Below the pieces are notes generated by a model. It was not told the DNA's origin. It saw only the letters and a program-made list of their open reading frames with translations, and did no database searches. The translations under genes were made by a program, and so were the position numbers. From an uncultured Sphingomonadales bacterium (GTDB lineage Bacteria > Pseudomonadota > Alphaproteobacteria > Sphingomonadales > Sphingomonadaceae), in NCBI GenBank assembly GCA_937898525.1, contig CALCBC010000127.1, positions 1 through 61,925 on the forward strand: a stretch of 61,925 nt of DNA, read 5' to 3'. Shown one piece after another: positions 7,511 through 17,648 of the stretch (its first letter is position 1; every line of letters begins with the position of its first letter).

Positions 7511-8191
7511 CTACTCCGCCGGAATCGCCGTGAACGGCAATTCCGCCTGCGCCACCGGCGCGAAGCTCTTGCGGTGCAGCGGCGTCGGGCCGTGGATGCG
7601 GAGCGCCTCGAGGTGGTCGGGCGTCCCGTAGCCCTTGTTGCTCTCCCAGCCGTAGTGCGGGTGCGCACGCGCGTATTCGCGCATGATCCGGTCGCGATAT
7701 TCCTTGGCGAGGATCGAGGCGGCCGAGATGCACGGCTCGCAGGCGTCGCCGCCGACGATCGGGCGCGCCGGCCAGCGCCATTCGGGGTGGCGGCCGGCGG
7801 GGGTAAGGTTGCCGTCGACCAGCACCTGGTGCGGGTCGCAGCCGATCACCTCGCACAGCCGCGCGACGGCCTGTGCCATCGCCCACATCGTCGCCTGAAA
7901 GATGTTCATACGGTCGATGTCCTCGACGTCGACCACGCCGATCCCGAATGCGCAGCGGCGGCGGATGCGATCCTCCAGCACGGCGCGGCGTTCGGGAGTC
8001 AGCTTCTTGGAATCGTCGAGCCCCGCAGGTCGCGGCTTGCACAATACGACGGCCGCCGCCACAACCGGGCCCGCCAGCGGTCCGCGGCCGGCCTCGTCGA
8101 CGCCGACGACGAGTTCGCCGGAGGCAAAGCAGGCAGCAAATTCGCGAGAGGGAGTTCCGGACAGCATGCGCAGTATCAGGCAGGTGGCCAT
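7511..8191 (-). CDS. rnhB: Ribonuclease HII
   Basis: Cuts RNA in RNA-DNA hybrids, including single misincorporated ribonucleotides. The signature VGVDEAGRGPLAGPV holds the first catalytic acids; DSKKLTPERR, VDGN and HPHYGWESNKGYGTPDH are all in order. The ATG at 8191 is chosen because GGGAG lies seven to ten bases before it; the alternative ATG at 8167 has no such site. With this start the gene overlaps the first 26 bases of the divergent sugar dehydrogenase gene. Length 226 residues, within the usual range with a slightly long N-terminus. Confidence 0.92.
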   Translation of the reverse strand: MATCLILRMLSGTPSREFAACFASGELVVGVDEAGRGPLAGPVVAAAVVLCKPRPAGLDDSKKLTPERRAVLEDRIRRRCAFGIGVVDVEDIDRMNIFQATMWAMAQAVARLCEVIGCDPHQVLVDGNLTPAGRHPEWRWPARPIVGGDACEPCISAASILAKEYRDRIMREYARAHPHYGWESNKGYGTPDHLEALRIHGPTPLHRKSFAPVAQAELPFTAIPAE

Positions 8192-9332
8192 CGCTCTATC
8201 TCCCGCAGCCTTGCTCATCGCAAGCTGCAGCGCCGCCCAATCCGGGGATAGCGCGCCCGCGTCGGGCGACACGCCCTTCGCAATCGAGGAGAAGGGCACG
8301 TTCGACAGCCCCTGGGCGATCGCCTTCGCACCGGGAACGCAGACGCTGTTCATCACCGAGAAGCCCGGGACGATGAAGTTCGTCGACCTCGCCAGCGGCC
8401 GTCAAGGCAGCGTCACGGGTTTGCCGGCGGTACACAACCAGGGCCAGGGTGGGCTCGGCGACGTTGCCTTCCTCGCTTCGGAGAGCGCACCGACGGTCGG
8501 CCGGCGGACGATCTACCTGACCTGGGCCGATCCCGGCGACGGCAGTGCGAGCTTCGCTGCGCTCGGCCGCGGCACGCTCGTCTGCGTCGAGGGCGGCGAC
8601 TGCAAAATCGAGGGGCTCACCACGATCTGGCGTCAGCAGCCGGCGGTCAGCAGCCCCGGCCACTATTCGCACAAGATCGCCTTCTCGCCCGACGGCGAAT
8701 ATCTATTCCTCTCGTCGGGCGAACGCATGCAGGGCGCTCCTGCGCAAGCGCTCGACAACAACCTCGGCAAGGTGCTGCGGCTCAACCTCGACGGCACGCC
8801 CGCCGAGGGCAACCCGTTCGCCGACCACGGCGGGGTGGCGCGCGAGATCTGGTCGTACGGCCACCGCAACCTGCTCGGGCTCCAGTTCGACCTCGACGGC
8901 CAGCTGTGGGACCTCGAGCACGGTCCGGCTGGCGGCGACGAGATCAACAAGATCGAGCCGGGCAACAACTACGGCTGGCCGGTGCGCTCGAACGGCAACG
9001 ACTACAGCGGCGCCGACATACCCGACCACACGCCCGACGACGGCTTCGCCCAGCCAGCTATCAGCTGGAACCCGGTGATCGCGCCGGGCGACTTCATCTT
9101 CTACTCGGGCAAGTTGTGGCCGGAGTGGCGCAACCATGCGCTGGCCGCCGGCATGGGCCGTCCGCCACAAGGGCTGGTCCGCGTCTCGCTGTCCGACGGC
9201 GAGGGCAAGGAAGAGGCGCGCTATCCGTTCGAGAAGCGGCTTCGCGACATCACCGAGGGCGACGACGGCGCACTCCACGTGATCGAGGACGGTCCCGACG
9301 GACGGCTGCTGCGTCTGACTCCGGCCTCGTAA
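8166..9332 (+). CDS. PQQ-dependent aldose sugar dehydrogenase-like lipoprotein
   Basis: 388 residues. The N-terminus is a lipoprotein signal with lipobox LIAS-C near residue 20, so it should be membrane-anchored in the periplasm. The rest is the six-bladed propeller of the soluble glucose/aldose dehydrogenase family: PWAIAFAPG, SPGHYSHKIAFSPDG, WSYGHRNLLGLQFD, EHGPAGGDEIN and NNYGWPV are hallmark segments. Family members oxidise aldose sugars with pyrroloquinoline quinone. No PQQ synthesis genes are visible here, so cofactor supply cannot be judged. A GAGAGGGAG stretch lies about 11 bases upstream of the ATG. Its 5' end overlaps rnhB head to head. Confidence 0.87.
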   Translation: MRSIRQVAIALSPAALLIASCSAAQSGDSAPASGDTPFAIEEKGTFDSPWAIAFAPGTQTLFITEKPGTMKFVDLASGRQGSVTGLPAVHNQGQGGLGDVAFLASESAPTVGRRTIYLTWADPGDGSASFAALGRGTLVCVEGGDCKIEGLTTIWRQQPAVSSPGHYSHKIAFSPDGEYLFLSSGERMQGAPAQALDNNLGKVLRLNLDGTPAEGNPFADHGGVAREIWSYGHRNLLGLQFDLDGQLWDLEHGPAGGDEINKIEPGNNYGWPVRSNGNDYSGADIPDHTPDDGFAQPAISWNPVIAPGDFIFYSGKLWPEWRNHALAAGMGRPPQGLVRVSLSDGEGKEEARYPFEKRLRDITEGDDGALHVIEDGPDGRLLRLTPAS

Positions 9333-9376
9333 ATCCGTTGCATCGGGAGGCGCGCGCTCCTATCGGCGCGCCTCCC

Positions 9377-9910
9377 ATGACCGACACCGCCGTCGCCACA
9401 CTGATTCCCCTCGACCAGGTCGAACCCGCCGAGATCGAGCAAGTGCTCGATCTTGCATTCGGGCCCGACCGCCACGGGCGCACGGCCTACGCGATTCGCC
9501 GCGGCACCGACTGGCTTCCCGCGCTGAGCTTCGCCGCGCTCGACGACGCGAGCGGAACGCTGGTCGGAACGATCCAGGCCTGGCCAGTCGCCCTGACCGA
9601 CCCTGCCGGCCGCCCGCATCCGCTGATCATGGTCGGGCCCGTGGCGATCCGGCCGGAGCGCCAGGACCAGGGGTTCGGCCGGGCGCTGATGGCGGCGCAG
9701 GCCGCGGCGATCAAGGCCGGAGAGGCGCAGGGAGCGCCTCGTCTTCCGCAAGTGCTGATCGGCGATGCGCCTTACTATTCGCGGTTCGGATTCGTCGAGG
9801 CCCCGCGCGGATGGAGCTGCCCCGGTCCCTGGGATCCTGCCCGCCTCCTGATTCGGGGCGCGAGCCCTGCCATACTGCCGCCCGAAGGGATGCTCGGCCC
9901 CTGGACCTGA
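9377..9910 (+). CDS. GNAT family N-acetyltransferase
   Basis: 177 residues with an acetyl-CoA-binding GNAT core: VGPVAIRPERQDQGFGRALM (about residues 90-112) contains the motif A signature, and APYYSRFGF (about 135-143) is the typical C-terminal beta strand seen in YhbS-type acetyltransferases. Substrate unknown. The start is the ATG at 9377 (MTDTAVATLIPL). It follows the sugar dehydrogenase by 44 bases on the same strand and may share its transcript. Confidence 0.85.
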   Translation: MTDTAVATLIPLDQVEPAEIEQVLDLAFGPDRHGRTAYAIRRGTDWLPALSFAALDDASGTLVGTIQAWPVALTDPAGRPHPLIMVGPVAIRPERQDQGFGRALMAAQAAAIKAGEAQGAPRLPQVLIGDAPYYSRFGFVEAPRGWSCPGPWDPARLLIRGASPAILPPEGMLGPWT

Positions 9911-10010
9911 TCCGCCGCCGGCCACAGGTCGCGCGATTCCGCCGGGTTGGGAGTTGGCAGAGCCCTTGCTGCGACGGTAAGGTGCAGTCTTGCCGTCAGG
10001 GAGTACGGTT

Positions 10011-10427
10011 GTGCAAAGCTGGATTCTGCGGGAACCGGCCCTGTGCCTGGGCATCCCGGTCTATGCCTTCGCTGCGGTGCTGTTTCCGCTCCACCTCGGC
10101 TGGAGCGGTGCCTCGATCGTGCTTCTCGCGGCTTACGTTGCGATTGCAGGCGGACTCTTCACGCTGGCCGACGTGCTGACCCATCCGGGCTTCTACCGGC
10201 GCTGGCCCGAGATCGTCACGCAGGGGGTCCTCAGTCTCATGACGATCGCAGTCCCGGCCCTGCTGGCGTTTGCCATAGGGCAGGTTTTCGACCACTCGGA
10301 GGAAAAGCTCGAAGACGAGTTGTGCCAGATGAGCGGCTATGTCCGCGGTCTGGACACCGCCGCTGCCGAGGCTGACGATTCGTTCGACGTCACCCCCGAT
10401 TGCGTAGGCCAGGCGCCGGCGAGCTGA
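10011..10427 (+). CDS. Integral membrane protein of unknown function
   Basis: 138 residues from a GTG start at 10011, preferred because AGGGAG sits seven bases before it; a TTG at 9990 would give a slightly longer protein. Three to four hydrophobic helices fill the first 90 residues (ALCLGIPVYAFAAVLFPL, ASIVLLAAYVAIAGGLF, TIAVPALLAFAIGQVF), followed by an acidic cytoplasmic or periplasmic tail rich in D and E. I do not recognise a family. It lies just upstream of the DUF1285-Nudix-cca operon on the same strand. Confidence 0.6.
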   Translation: MQSWILREPALCLGIPVYAFAAVLFPLHLGWSGASIVLLAAYVAIAGGLFTLADVLTHPGFYRRWPEIVTQGVLSLMTIAVPALLAFAIGQVFDHSEEKLEDELCQMSGYVRGLDTAAAEADDSFDVTPDCVGQAPAS

Positions 10428-10472
10428 GTTCCCGCCCTTGCGGCGCGGGCGCGATTGCTGGCATCTGGCGGC

Positions 10473-11021
10473 ATGCCCTACGACGTCCCGCCGGATCTTC
10501 GCTCGATGTCCCTGGCGGACATCGCCAGAGCGGTCGAGGAGCGCAGGCTTCCGCCGATCGAAGACTGGAAACCCACGGAAACTGCCGACAGCGCGATGTG
10601 TATTCGCGCCGATGGCATCTGGCTTCACGAAGGCCGTCCGATTGCGCGCCCGGCGATGGTCCGCGCGTTCTCCACGCTCCTCGTCCGCGACAGTGACGGC
10701 CGGCACTGGCTGGTTACGCCCGAATGCCGGCAATCGATCGAGGTCGAGGACGCGGCTTTCGTCGCAGTCGACATGCAGGCCCGGGACGGCGTGCTCGCGT
10801 TCCGGCTCAATACCGACGAGCTGGTCGTGGCGGGTCCCCAGCACCCGCTGCGCGCGGCCGGCGATCCGGCCACACCGGCGATCTATCTGGCGGTCCGTCA
10901 TGGCTGCGAGGCTCGGCTCGACCGCTCGACCTGGCTGCAGTTGGCCGAGCATGCGCTGGCCACCGGCGACGGCACGACCGTTACGAGCGAAGGCGAGACC
11001 TTCTCGCTCGTCCCGGCGTGA
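10473..11021 (+). CDS. DUF1285 family protein
   Basis: 182 residues from the ATG at 10473. The sequence follows the DUF1285 pattern: PPIEDWKP near the N-terminus, a strand-rich domain with IRADGIWLHEGRPIARPAMVR, then FSTLLVRD and WLVTPECRQSIEVEDAAFVA. Biochemical role unknown. Its stop overlaps the GTG start of the Nudix gene (GTGA), and the same trio with a CoA-pyrophosphatase-type Nudix gene and cca is seen in many alphaproteobacteria, which suggests a link to nucleotide or tRNA housekeeping, though nothing in the sequence proves it. Confidence 0.8.
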   Translation: MPYDVPPDLRSMSLADIARAVEERRLPPIEDWKPTETADSAMCIRADGIWLHEGRPIARPAMVRAFSTLLVRDSDGRHWLVTPECRQSIEVEDAAFVAVDMQARDGVLAFRLNTDELVVAGPQHPLRAAGDPATPAIYLAVRHGCEARLDRSTWLQLAEHALATGDGTTVTSEGETFSLVPA

Positions 11022-11611
11022 GCGCCTTGTTTGATCGCCTGCGTAAGCTGTTCGACGAAGGCCACGGCGTCGAACTGTCGGGCCTGCGCAACGACGGCCA
11101 GTTCGCCCCGCCCGTGATCCGTCCTGCAGCGGTGCTGATCGCAGTCACCGACAGGCCCGAGCCCGGGGTGATCCTGACCCACCGCCCGGACGACATGCGC
11201 GCGCATCCGGGCCAGGTGGCTTTTCCGGGGGGCAAGCTCGACCCGGGCGAGGACGCGATCGCGGCCGCCCTGCGCGAGGCGCACGAGGAACTCGCGATGG
11301 ACCCGTCCGTGGTCAGGGTGATCGGGGCCAGCGACCGCTTCATCACCGGCAGCGGGTACGACGTGACGCCGGTGCTCGGGCTCGTACCACCCGATCTGCC
11401 CATCGTTCCCAACCCCCGCGAGGTGGCCTCGTGGTTCGAGGCGCCGCTCGGGTTCCTGCTCGATCCGGCGAACCACGTGCACAAGGAGCGCGAGTGGTTC
11501 GGCAAGGTTCGACCCTACATCGAGATCGAGTGGCAGGGCCACCGCATCTGGGGAATAACCGCGGCCATCCTTGCCAACCTCGCCCGCCGTCTCGCATGGC
11601 AGGGGCCATGA
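11018..11611 (+). CDS. Nudix hydrolase, CoA pyrophosphatase type
   Basis: 197 residues starting with GTG at 11018, overlapping the previous stop by four bases. The Nudix box is complete: GGKLDPGEDAIAAALREAHEEL, with the catalytic Glu residues in REAHEEL. The segment just before it (LTHRPDDMRAHPGQVAFPGG) is the extra motif of the NudL/CoA diphosphatase group, which splits coenzyme A into 3',5'-ADP and 4'-phosphopantetheine. Its stop overlaps the cca start (ATGA). The substrate is inferred from the family motif. Confidence 0.88.
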   Translation: MSALFDRLRKLFDEGHGVELSGLRNDGQFAPPVIRPAAVLIAVTDRPEPGVILTHRPDDMRAHPGQVAFPGGKLDPGEDAIAAALREAHEELAMDPSVVRVIGASDRFITGSGYDVTPVLGLVPPDLPIVPNPREVASWFEAPLGFLLDPANHVHKEREWFGKVRPYIEIEWQGHRIWGITAAILANLARRLAWQGP

Positions 11612-12777
11612 CCTCGCTTCCCGCGGCCGAATGGACCCGGCGCCAGGACCTTGCCGCGCTCGTCGCGGCGCTGGGCGCGGACGCCGTACGCTGGGTCGGT
11701 GGCGCAGTTCGCGACACGCTGCTCGGCGAGGAGGTCAGCGACGTCGACGCGGCGACGATCCACCGGCCCGAGGCGGTCATCGAGCGGCTGACGGCAGCCG
11801 GCATTCGCGCCATCCCGACCGGGATCGATCACGGCACGGTGACGGCCGTGCTGCCCGGCGGGACGGTCGAGGTAACAACGTTGCGCCGTGACGTCAGCAC
11901 CGACGGACGCCGAGCCACTGTCGCCTTCTCGACCGAATGGCGCGACGACGCCGCGCGGCGTGATTTCACCATCAACGCGCTTTACGCCAGTCCGCGGACG
12001 CTCGAGGTCCACGACTGGTTCGGCGGCCTCGAGGATCTCGCCGCCCGCCGCGTCCGCTTCATCGGCGACGCACGGCAGCGGATCCGCGAGGATTACCTGC
12101 GCATCCTGCGCTATTTCCGCTTCCAGGCGCGGTTCGGCAGCGAGCTCGACGACGAGGCCGAGGAAGCCTGCGCCGAACTCGCCTCGACCTTGAAGGGGCT
12201 GAGTCGCGAGCGGGTGGCGATGGAACTGCTCAACCTGCTCGCGCTGCCCGATCCCGCGCGGACCGTCGCGCGGATGCAGGCGCGCGGCGTACTGCAGGTG
12301 ATCCTGCCCGAAGCCGGCGAGGAGGGGGTTGCCGCGCTTGTCCGGCTGATCGAAGAAGAAAAGAGGCAGGGCGTCGCGCCCGACGCCCTGCGGCGGTTCG
12401 CGGCCCTGCTTCCGCCCGATCCCCGTCTCGCAGAGCAGGTCGCGGCCCGGTTGCGGCTGTCCACGGCACAGCGCAAGCGCGTCGTCACCGCCGCGGCTCG
12501 CGAGAACCGCCCGGGCGAGCCCCGCGCCCTCGCCTACCGTCTCGGCCGGGCCGAAGCCCTCGACCGTCTGCTGCTGGCCGGCGCCGATACGCGGCCGCTC
12601 GAAGGCTGGGAAATCCCGAGTTTCCCGCTCAAGGGCGGAGAAATCGTCGCGCGGGGCGTTTCGGCCGGGCCCGAAGTGGCACGTCTCCTGCGCGAGATCG
12701 AGGACCGGTGGATAGACGAGGGCTTCCCCCCGCGTGACAGGGTCGAACGGCTGCTTGAAGAGCGGCTTTCAAGCTGA
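11608..12777 (+). CDS. cca: CCA-adding tRNA nucleotidyltransferase
   Basis: Adds or repairs the CCA end of tRNAs. 389 residues. The nucleotidyltransferase head has GGAVRDTLLG and the metal-binding acids in SDVDAAT; RRDFTINALY and IREDYLRILRYFRF follow as in class II enzymes. Bacterial poly(A) polymerases share this head, but the alphaproteobacterial context favours the CCA enzyme. The start ATG at 11608 overlaps the Nudix stop in an ATGA; an in-frame ATG at 11596 is possible. Confidence 0.92.
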   Translation: MTSLPAAEWTRRQDLAALVAALGADAVRWVGGAVRDTLLGEEVSDVDAATIHRPEAVIERLTAAGIRAIPTGIDHGTVTAVLPGGTVEVTTLRRDVSTDGRRATVAFSTEWRDDAARRDFTINALYASPRTLEVHDWFGGLEDLAARRVRFIGDARQRIREDYLRILRYFRFQARFGSELDDEAEEACAELASTLKGLSRERVAMELLNLLALPDPARTVARMQARGVLQVILPEAGEEGVAALVRLIEEEKRQGVAPDALRRFAALLPPDPRLAEQVAARLRLSTAQRKRVVTAAARENRPGEPRALAYRLGRAEALDRLLLAGADTRPLEGWEIPSFPLKGGEIVARGVSAGPEVARLLREIEDRWIDEGFPPRDRVERLLEERLSS

Positions 12778-12966
12778 ACCGTTCATCGCACCAATCCACC
12801 GCTTCGTCCCAAAACGATTTTCCCCTCCGCGCGAAGCCTTTGAAACTTCTCGGCAAGTCGATCGCATCTCGGCCGCGACTGGGGTCGTCGGGGCCATCCC
12901 TTTCGCCACACCACTCTCGGCCGCTTTGCGGTTCACGAACCTTTGGGATTGTTTGGAGATTTGCCC

Positions 12967-13482
12967 ATGAAGTTGCGTACCCTGGCTGCTGCTGCGGCGC
13001 TTGCGGTAGCCGCTCTTTCCACCGCCACCGCCGCCCAGACGGCCCCCGCAGTCGGGGCCAAGATCTTCGGATCCGACGGCGCCGAAGTCGGCACGGTGAC
13101 GAGCACCGACGGGACCAACGTCGTGATCGACCTCGGCTCGGTCACGGCTGCCTTGCCGGTCAGCTCGATCGGTGAAGGCGAGAACGGGCCGACGATCGGC
13201 TGGACCAAGGCCGAGCTCGAAGCGGCCGTGAACGAAGCCAACGCCGAGGCCCAGGCGGCGCTCGCGGCCGCGCTGGTGCCCGAGGCCGAAGTCTACAGCT
13301 CCGACAACGTCCTGCTCGGCAAGATCAAGGAGATCACCGAGGACGACCTGGTGGTCGTCGAACTCGAGAGCGGACCGGCCTCGCTGCCGAAGAAGCAGAT
13401 GGCCCTGCAGGACGGCAAGGTCACCTTCCGCGCCACGGCCGCCGACCTCGAGGCCGCGGTGGCCGCGCAGGGCGGAGACTGA
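12967..13482 (+). CDS. Periplasmic protein with two PRC-barrel-like repeats
   Basis: 171 residues from the ATG at 12967. A signal peptide (about 1-23, ending TAAQ) is followed by two related units. Unit 1 (about 30-80) has AKIFGSDGAEVGTVTS and DLGSVTAALPVSSI; unit 2 (about 105-160) has AEVYSSDNVLLGKIKE and ELESGPASLPKKQM. Each ends with an Asp/Glu- and Ala-rich helix containing DLEAAV or ELEAAV. The pattern of a short barrel strand, G-x-V/I and acidic residues resembles PRC-barrel domains. Very acidic overall. Function unknown; a strong hairpin follows the gene. Confidence 0.7.
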   Translation: MKLRTLAAAAALAVAALSTATAAQTAPAVGAKIFGSDGAEVGTVTSTDGTNVVIDLGSVTAALPVSSIGEGENGPTIGWTKAELEAAVNEANAEAQAALAAALVPEAEVYSSDNVLLGKIKEITEDDLVVVELESGPASLPKKQMALQDGKVTFRATAADLEAAVAAQGGD

Positions 13483-13496
13483 GCCGCCAATCGGAT

Positions 13497-13531
13497 CCCC
13501 TGCTCCAAGGTCGCCCCTTCCGGAGCAGGGG
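13497..13531 (+). terminator. Stem-loop after the PRC-barrel-like gene
   Basis: Arms CCCCTGCTCC (13497-13506) and GGAGCAGGGG (13522-13531) are perfect reverse complements with a 15-base loop, directly followed by a second hairpin (GCCGCACG/CGTGCGGC). No T run follows, so intrinsic termination is likely but not certain. Confidence 0.55.
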
Positions 13532-13623
13532 TGCCGCACGCATTGCGTGCGGCGGAGGGGGCTCGCCAAGGGTCGCAACCGGGGCGGGTTCCCTCCAACC
13601 GTATGTGCAATACCCGTTCGGGA

Positions 13624-13645
13624 GCGATCCGAGCGGATCGCTTCG

Positions 13646-13656
<11 letters not shown>
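13624..13656 (-). terminator. Overlapping hairpins at the end of parC
   Basis: Two mutually exclusive hairpins share bases 13637-13641: arms GCGATCCG and CGGATCGC (13624-13641) and arms ATCGCTTC and GAAGCGAT (13637-13656), the second spanning the parC stop codon. They may end or stabilise the parC transcript. No T run follows. Confidence 0.4.
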
Positions 13657-15931
<2,275 letters not shown>

Positions 15932-16224
15932 GTCGCCCGCCTAGCAGCGGCGTTGCGACCGCGACAGGCAGTAGCCGACCGTTTTCGACATCCGGTCGCG
16001 ACTCAGGCCGGGTCATCCGGGCGAAAGCCAGACTGTGGGGTCGTTGGGCTCGATCTTCGGGGTGATCCTCGCGGTCAGCGTGATCGCCGCGGTCGTCAAT
16101 TTTCGGTTACATGCTGATGCAGACCACCACGCTCGAAGAAGCGGCCGCAGGAGCCGGCAGGACCAGGACCGAACTGTCAGTGCTTCAACCCCAGCTTCGC
16201 ACGCGCTCGACGGCAGGTTCGCGG
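15932..16224. other. Gap between parC and the ferredoxin gene
   Basis: About 290 bases. A plus-strand frame from a GTG at 16035 would encode a hydrophobic stretch (about 20 residues rich in I, V and A) followed by unrelated sequence, but it lacks a ribosome-binding site and a conserved tail, so no gene is called. No hairpin or RNA gene was recognised. Confidence 0.5.
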
Positions 16225-16554
16225 CTACCGCACCTGCATGTCGCGGCTCTCGGCCGGGATGCGCACCTCGATCCCGTCGAGTTCTTCGCTGAGGACGATC
16301 TGGCACGACAGCCGGCTCGTCCGGCAGGCGCCGGCGGCGAGGTCGAGCATATCCTCCTCCTCGTCGACCGCGGGGGGGAGCCTGTCGAACCATTCGGCGG
16401 GCAGGATCACGTGGCAGGTCGAGCAGGCCATCTGCCCTTCGCAGGTGCCTTCGAGCGGCATCCCGGCAGCCTGCGCAACCTCGAGCAGGGTCGCGCCTGC
16501 CTCGGCCTCGGCCCCGATCCTCTGCCCGTCGCGTGTAATGAAACTGACTCGAAT
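16225..16554 (-). CDS. 2Fe-2S ferredoxin, apparent ATT start
   Basis: Adrenodoxin-type ferredoxin that carries electrons in iron-sulfur cluster assembly or to P450-like oxidases. Cluster ligands: Cys38, Cys44 and Cys47 in CEGQMACSTC and Cys84 in RLSCQIVL. The first ATG in frame (16461) would remove the N-terminal beta hairpin and 31 residues; the family start (about 109 residues) falls at an ATT at 16554. That ATT lies five bases after the cysteine desulfurase stop, with AAGGA upstream, so ATT initiation is the best reading. The gene follows two cysteine desulfurases, which supports a role in Fe-S assembly. Confidence 0.83.
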   Translation of the reverse strand: MRVSFITRDGQRIGAEAEAGATLLEVAQAAGMPLEGTCEGQMACSTCHVILPAEWFDRLPPAVDEEEDMLDLAAGACRTSRLSCQIVLSEELDGIEVRIPAESRDMQVR

Positions 16555-16559
16555 GGCTG

Positions 16560-17648
16560 CTATCCTTGCTGCGCTGCAGCATTATTGATGAATTCTGCCG
16601 CCGCTTCAAGGTCATCGAGCGTCGTGTAGCGGCCGAAGCCGAGCCGTACCGAGCCGCGCGCTTCGGCCTGGCTCAGGCCGATCGCCCCGAGGATCCGGCT
16701 CGGCTTGCCACTCTCGCTGGCGCAGGCTGACCCGGCCGAGAACATCACGTCGCGCACGTCCGACATCAGCCGGGCGACGTCGAGCCCTTCGCGACGCAGG
16801 TTGAGGTTGCCCTTCCAGCGCTGCGTGGCGCTGCCGTTGAGTGTCCACCCCGCGAACAGCTCGCGCGCGCGATCCCACAGCGCCGCCACGTGCGCCGCGT
16901 CGGCTTCCATGCGCTCGAGCGCGAGCTGCGCGGCGGCGCCCATCCCTGCGCACAGCGCCGGGCTCAGCGTTCCCGAGCGCAGCCCACCTTCCTGCCCGCC
17001 ACCTGTCGTGTGCGGCAGCAGCTCGATTCCGTCGCGCACCCACAGCGCCCCGACCCCCTTGGGCCCGTGGAACTTGTGCGCGCTGATCGCGATCAGGTCT
17101 GCCTCGGCAATCGGCATCTTGCCGGCTGCCTGCACCGCGTCGCAGACGAGCAGCGCGCCCTGTGCCTTTGCCCGCTCGTAGAGGTCGCCGATCGGCTGGA
17201 TCGTGCCGATCTCGTTGTTGACCTGCATCACCGAGACGATTCCGACGCCTTCCGGAAAGCGCACGTGCGGATCGACCAGCCCGTCGCGGTCGACCGGCAG
17301 GATCGTCGTGCCCCCGGGCAAGTCGAGCGCCGTGTTGAGCACCGCCGAGTGCTCGATCGCGCTGACTGCCACCGGGCGCCCGGCGCGGCTCGGCTCGCAG
17401 CCACGGAGCGCGAGATTGATCGCCTCGGTCGCCCCCGAAGTGAACACCACCCTACCCCCAGGCGGGAACAGCGCCGCGACCCGCTCGCGCGCCAGTTCGA
17501 CCGCAGCCTCGGCCTGCCGGCCGAGCCGGTGCGAACTGTGCGGATTGCCAAAGCCGGTCCCGTCGGGCCCGTCGAGCCAGCGCAGCATCGCCTCGCGCGC
17601 CTCGGGCGCGAGCGGCGTGGTCGCCTGGTAGTCGAGGTAGATAATCAC
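16560..17648 (-). CDS. Cysteine desulfurase (NifS/IscS family), second copy
   Basis: PLP enzyme that takes sulfur from cysteine for Fe-S clusters and thio-modifications. 362 residues: YLDYQATTPLAPEA at the N-terminus, PLP lysine in SAHKFHGPKG (about residue 195), active cysteine in SAGSACASESGKPSR (about 315). A GTG start at 17646-17648 overlaps the stop of the upstream paralogue in GTGA. The two enzymes clearly arose from the same family but differ in sequence. The ferredoxin follows at once. Confidence 0.92.
   Translation of the reverse strand: MIIYLDYQATTPLAPEAREAMLRWLDGPDGTGFGNPHSSHRLGRQAEAAVELARERVAALFPPGGRVVFTSGATEAINLALRGCEPSRAGRPVAVSAIEHSAVLNTALDLPGGTTILPVDRDGLVDPHVRFPEGVGIVSVMQVNNEIGTIQPIGDLYERAKAQGALLVCDAVQAAGKMPIAEADLIAISAHKFHGPKGVGALWVRDGIELLPHTTGGGQEGGLRSGTLSPALCAGMGAAAQLALERMEADAAHVAALWDRARELFAGWTLNGSATQRWKGNLNLRREGLDVARLMSDVRDVMFSAGSACASESGKPSRILGAIGLSQAEARGSVRLGFGRYTTLDDLEAAAEFINNAAAQQG

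Noticed and set aside
16035..16292. Hydrophobic plus-strand frame between parC and ferredoxin
   Set aside because: No ribosome-binding site, no second motif, mostly overlaps the ferredoxin gene on the other strand.
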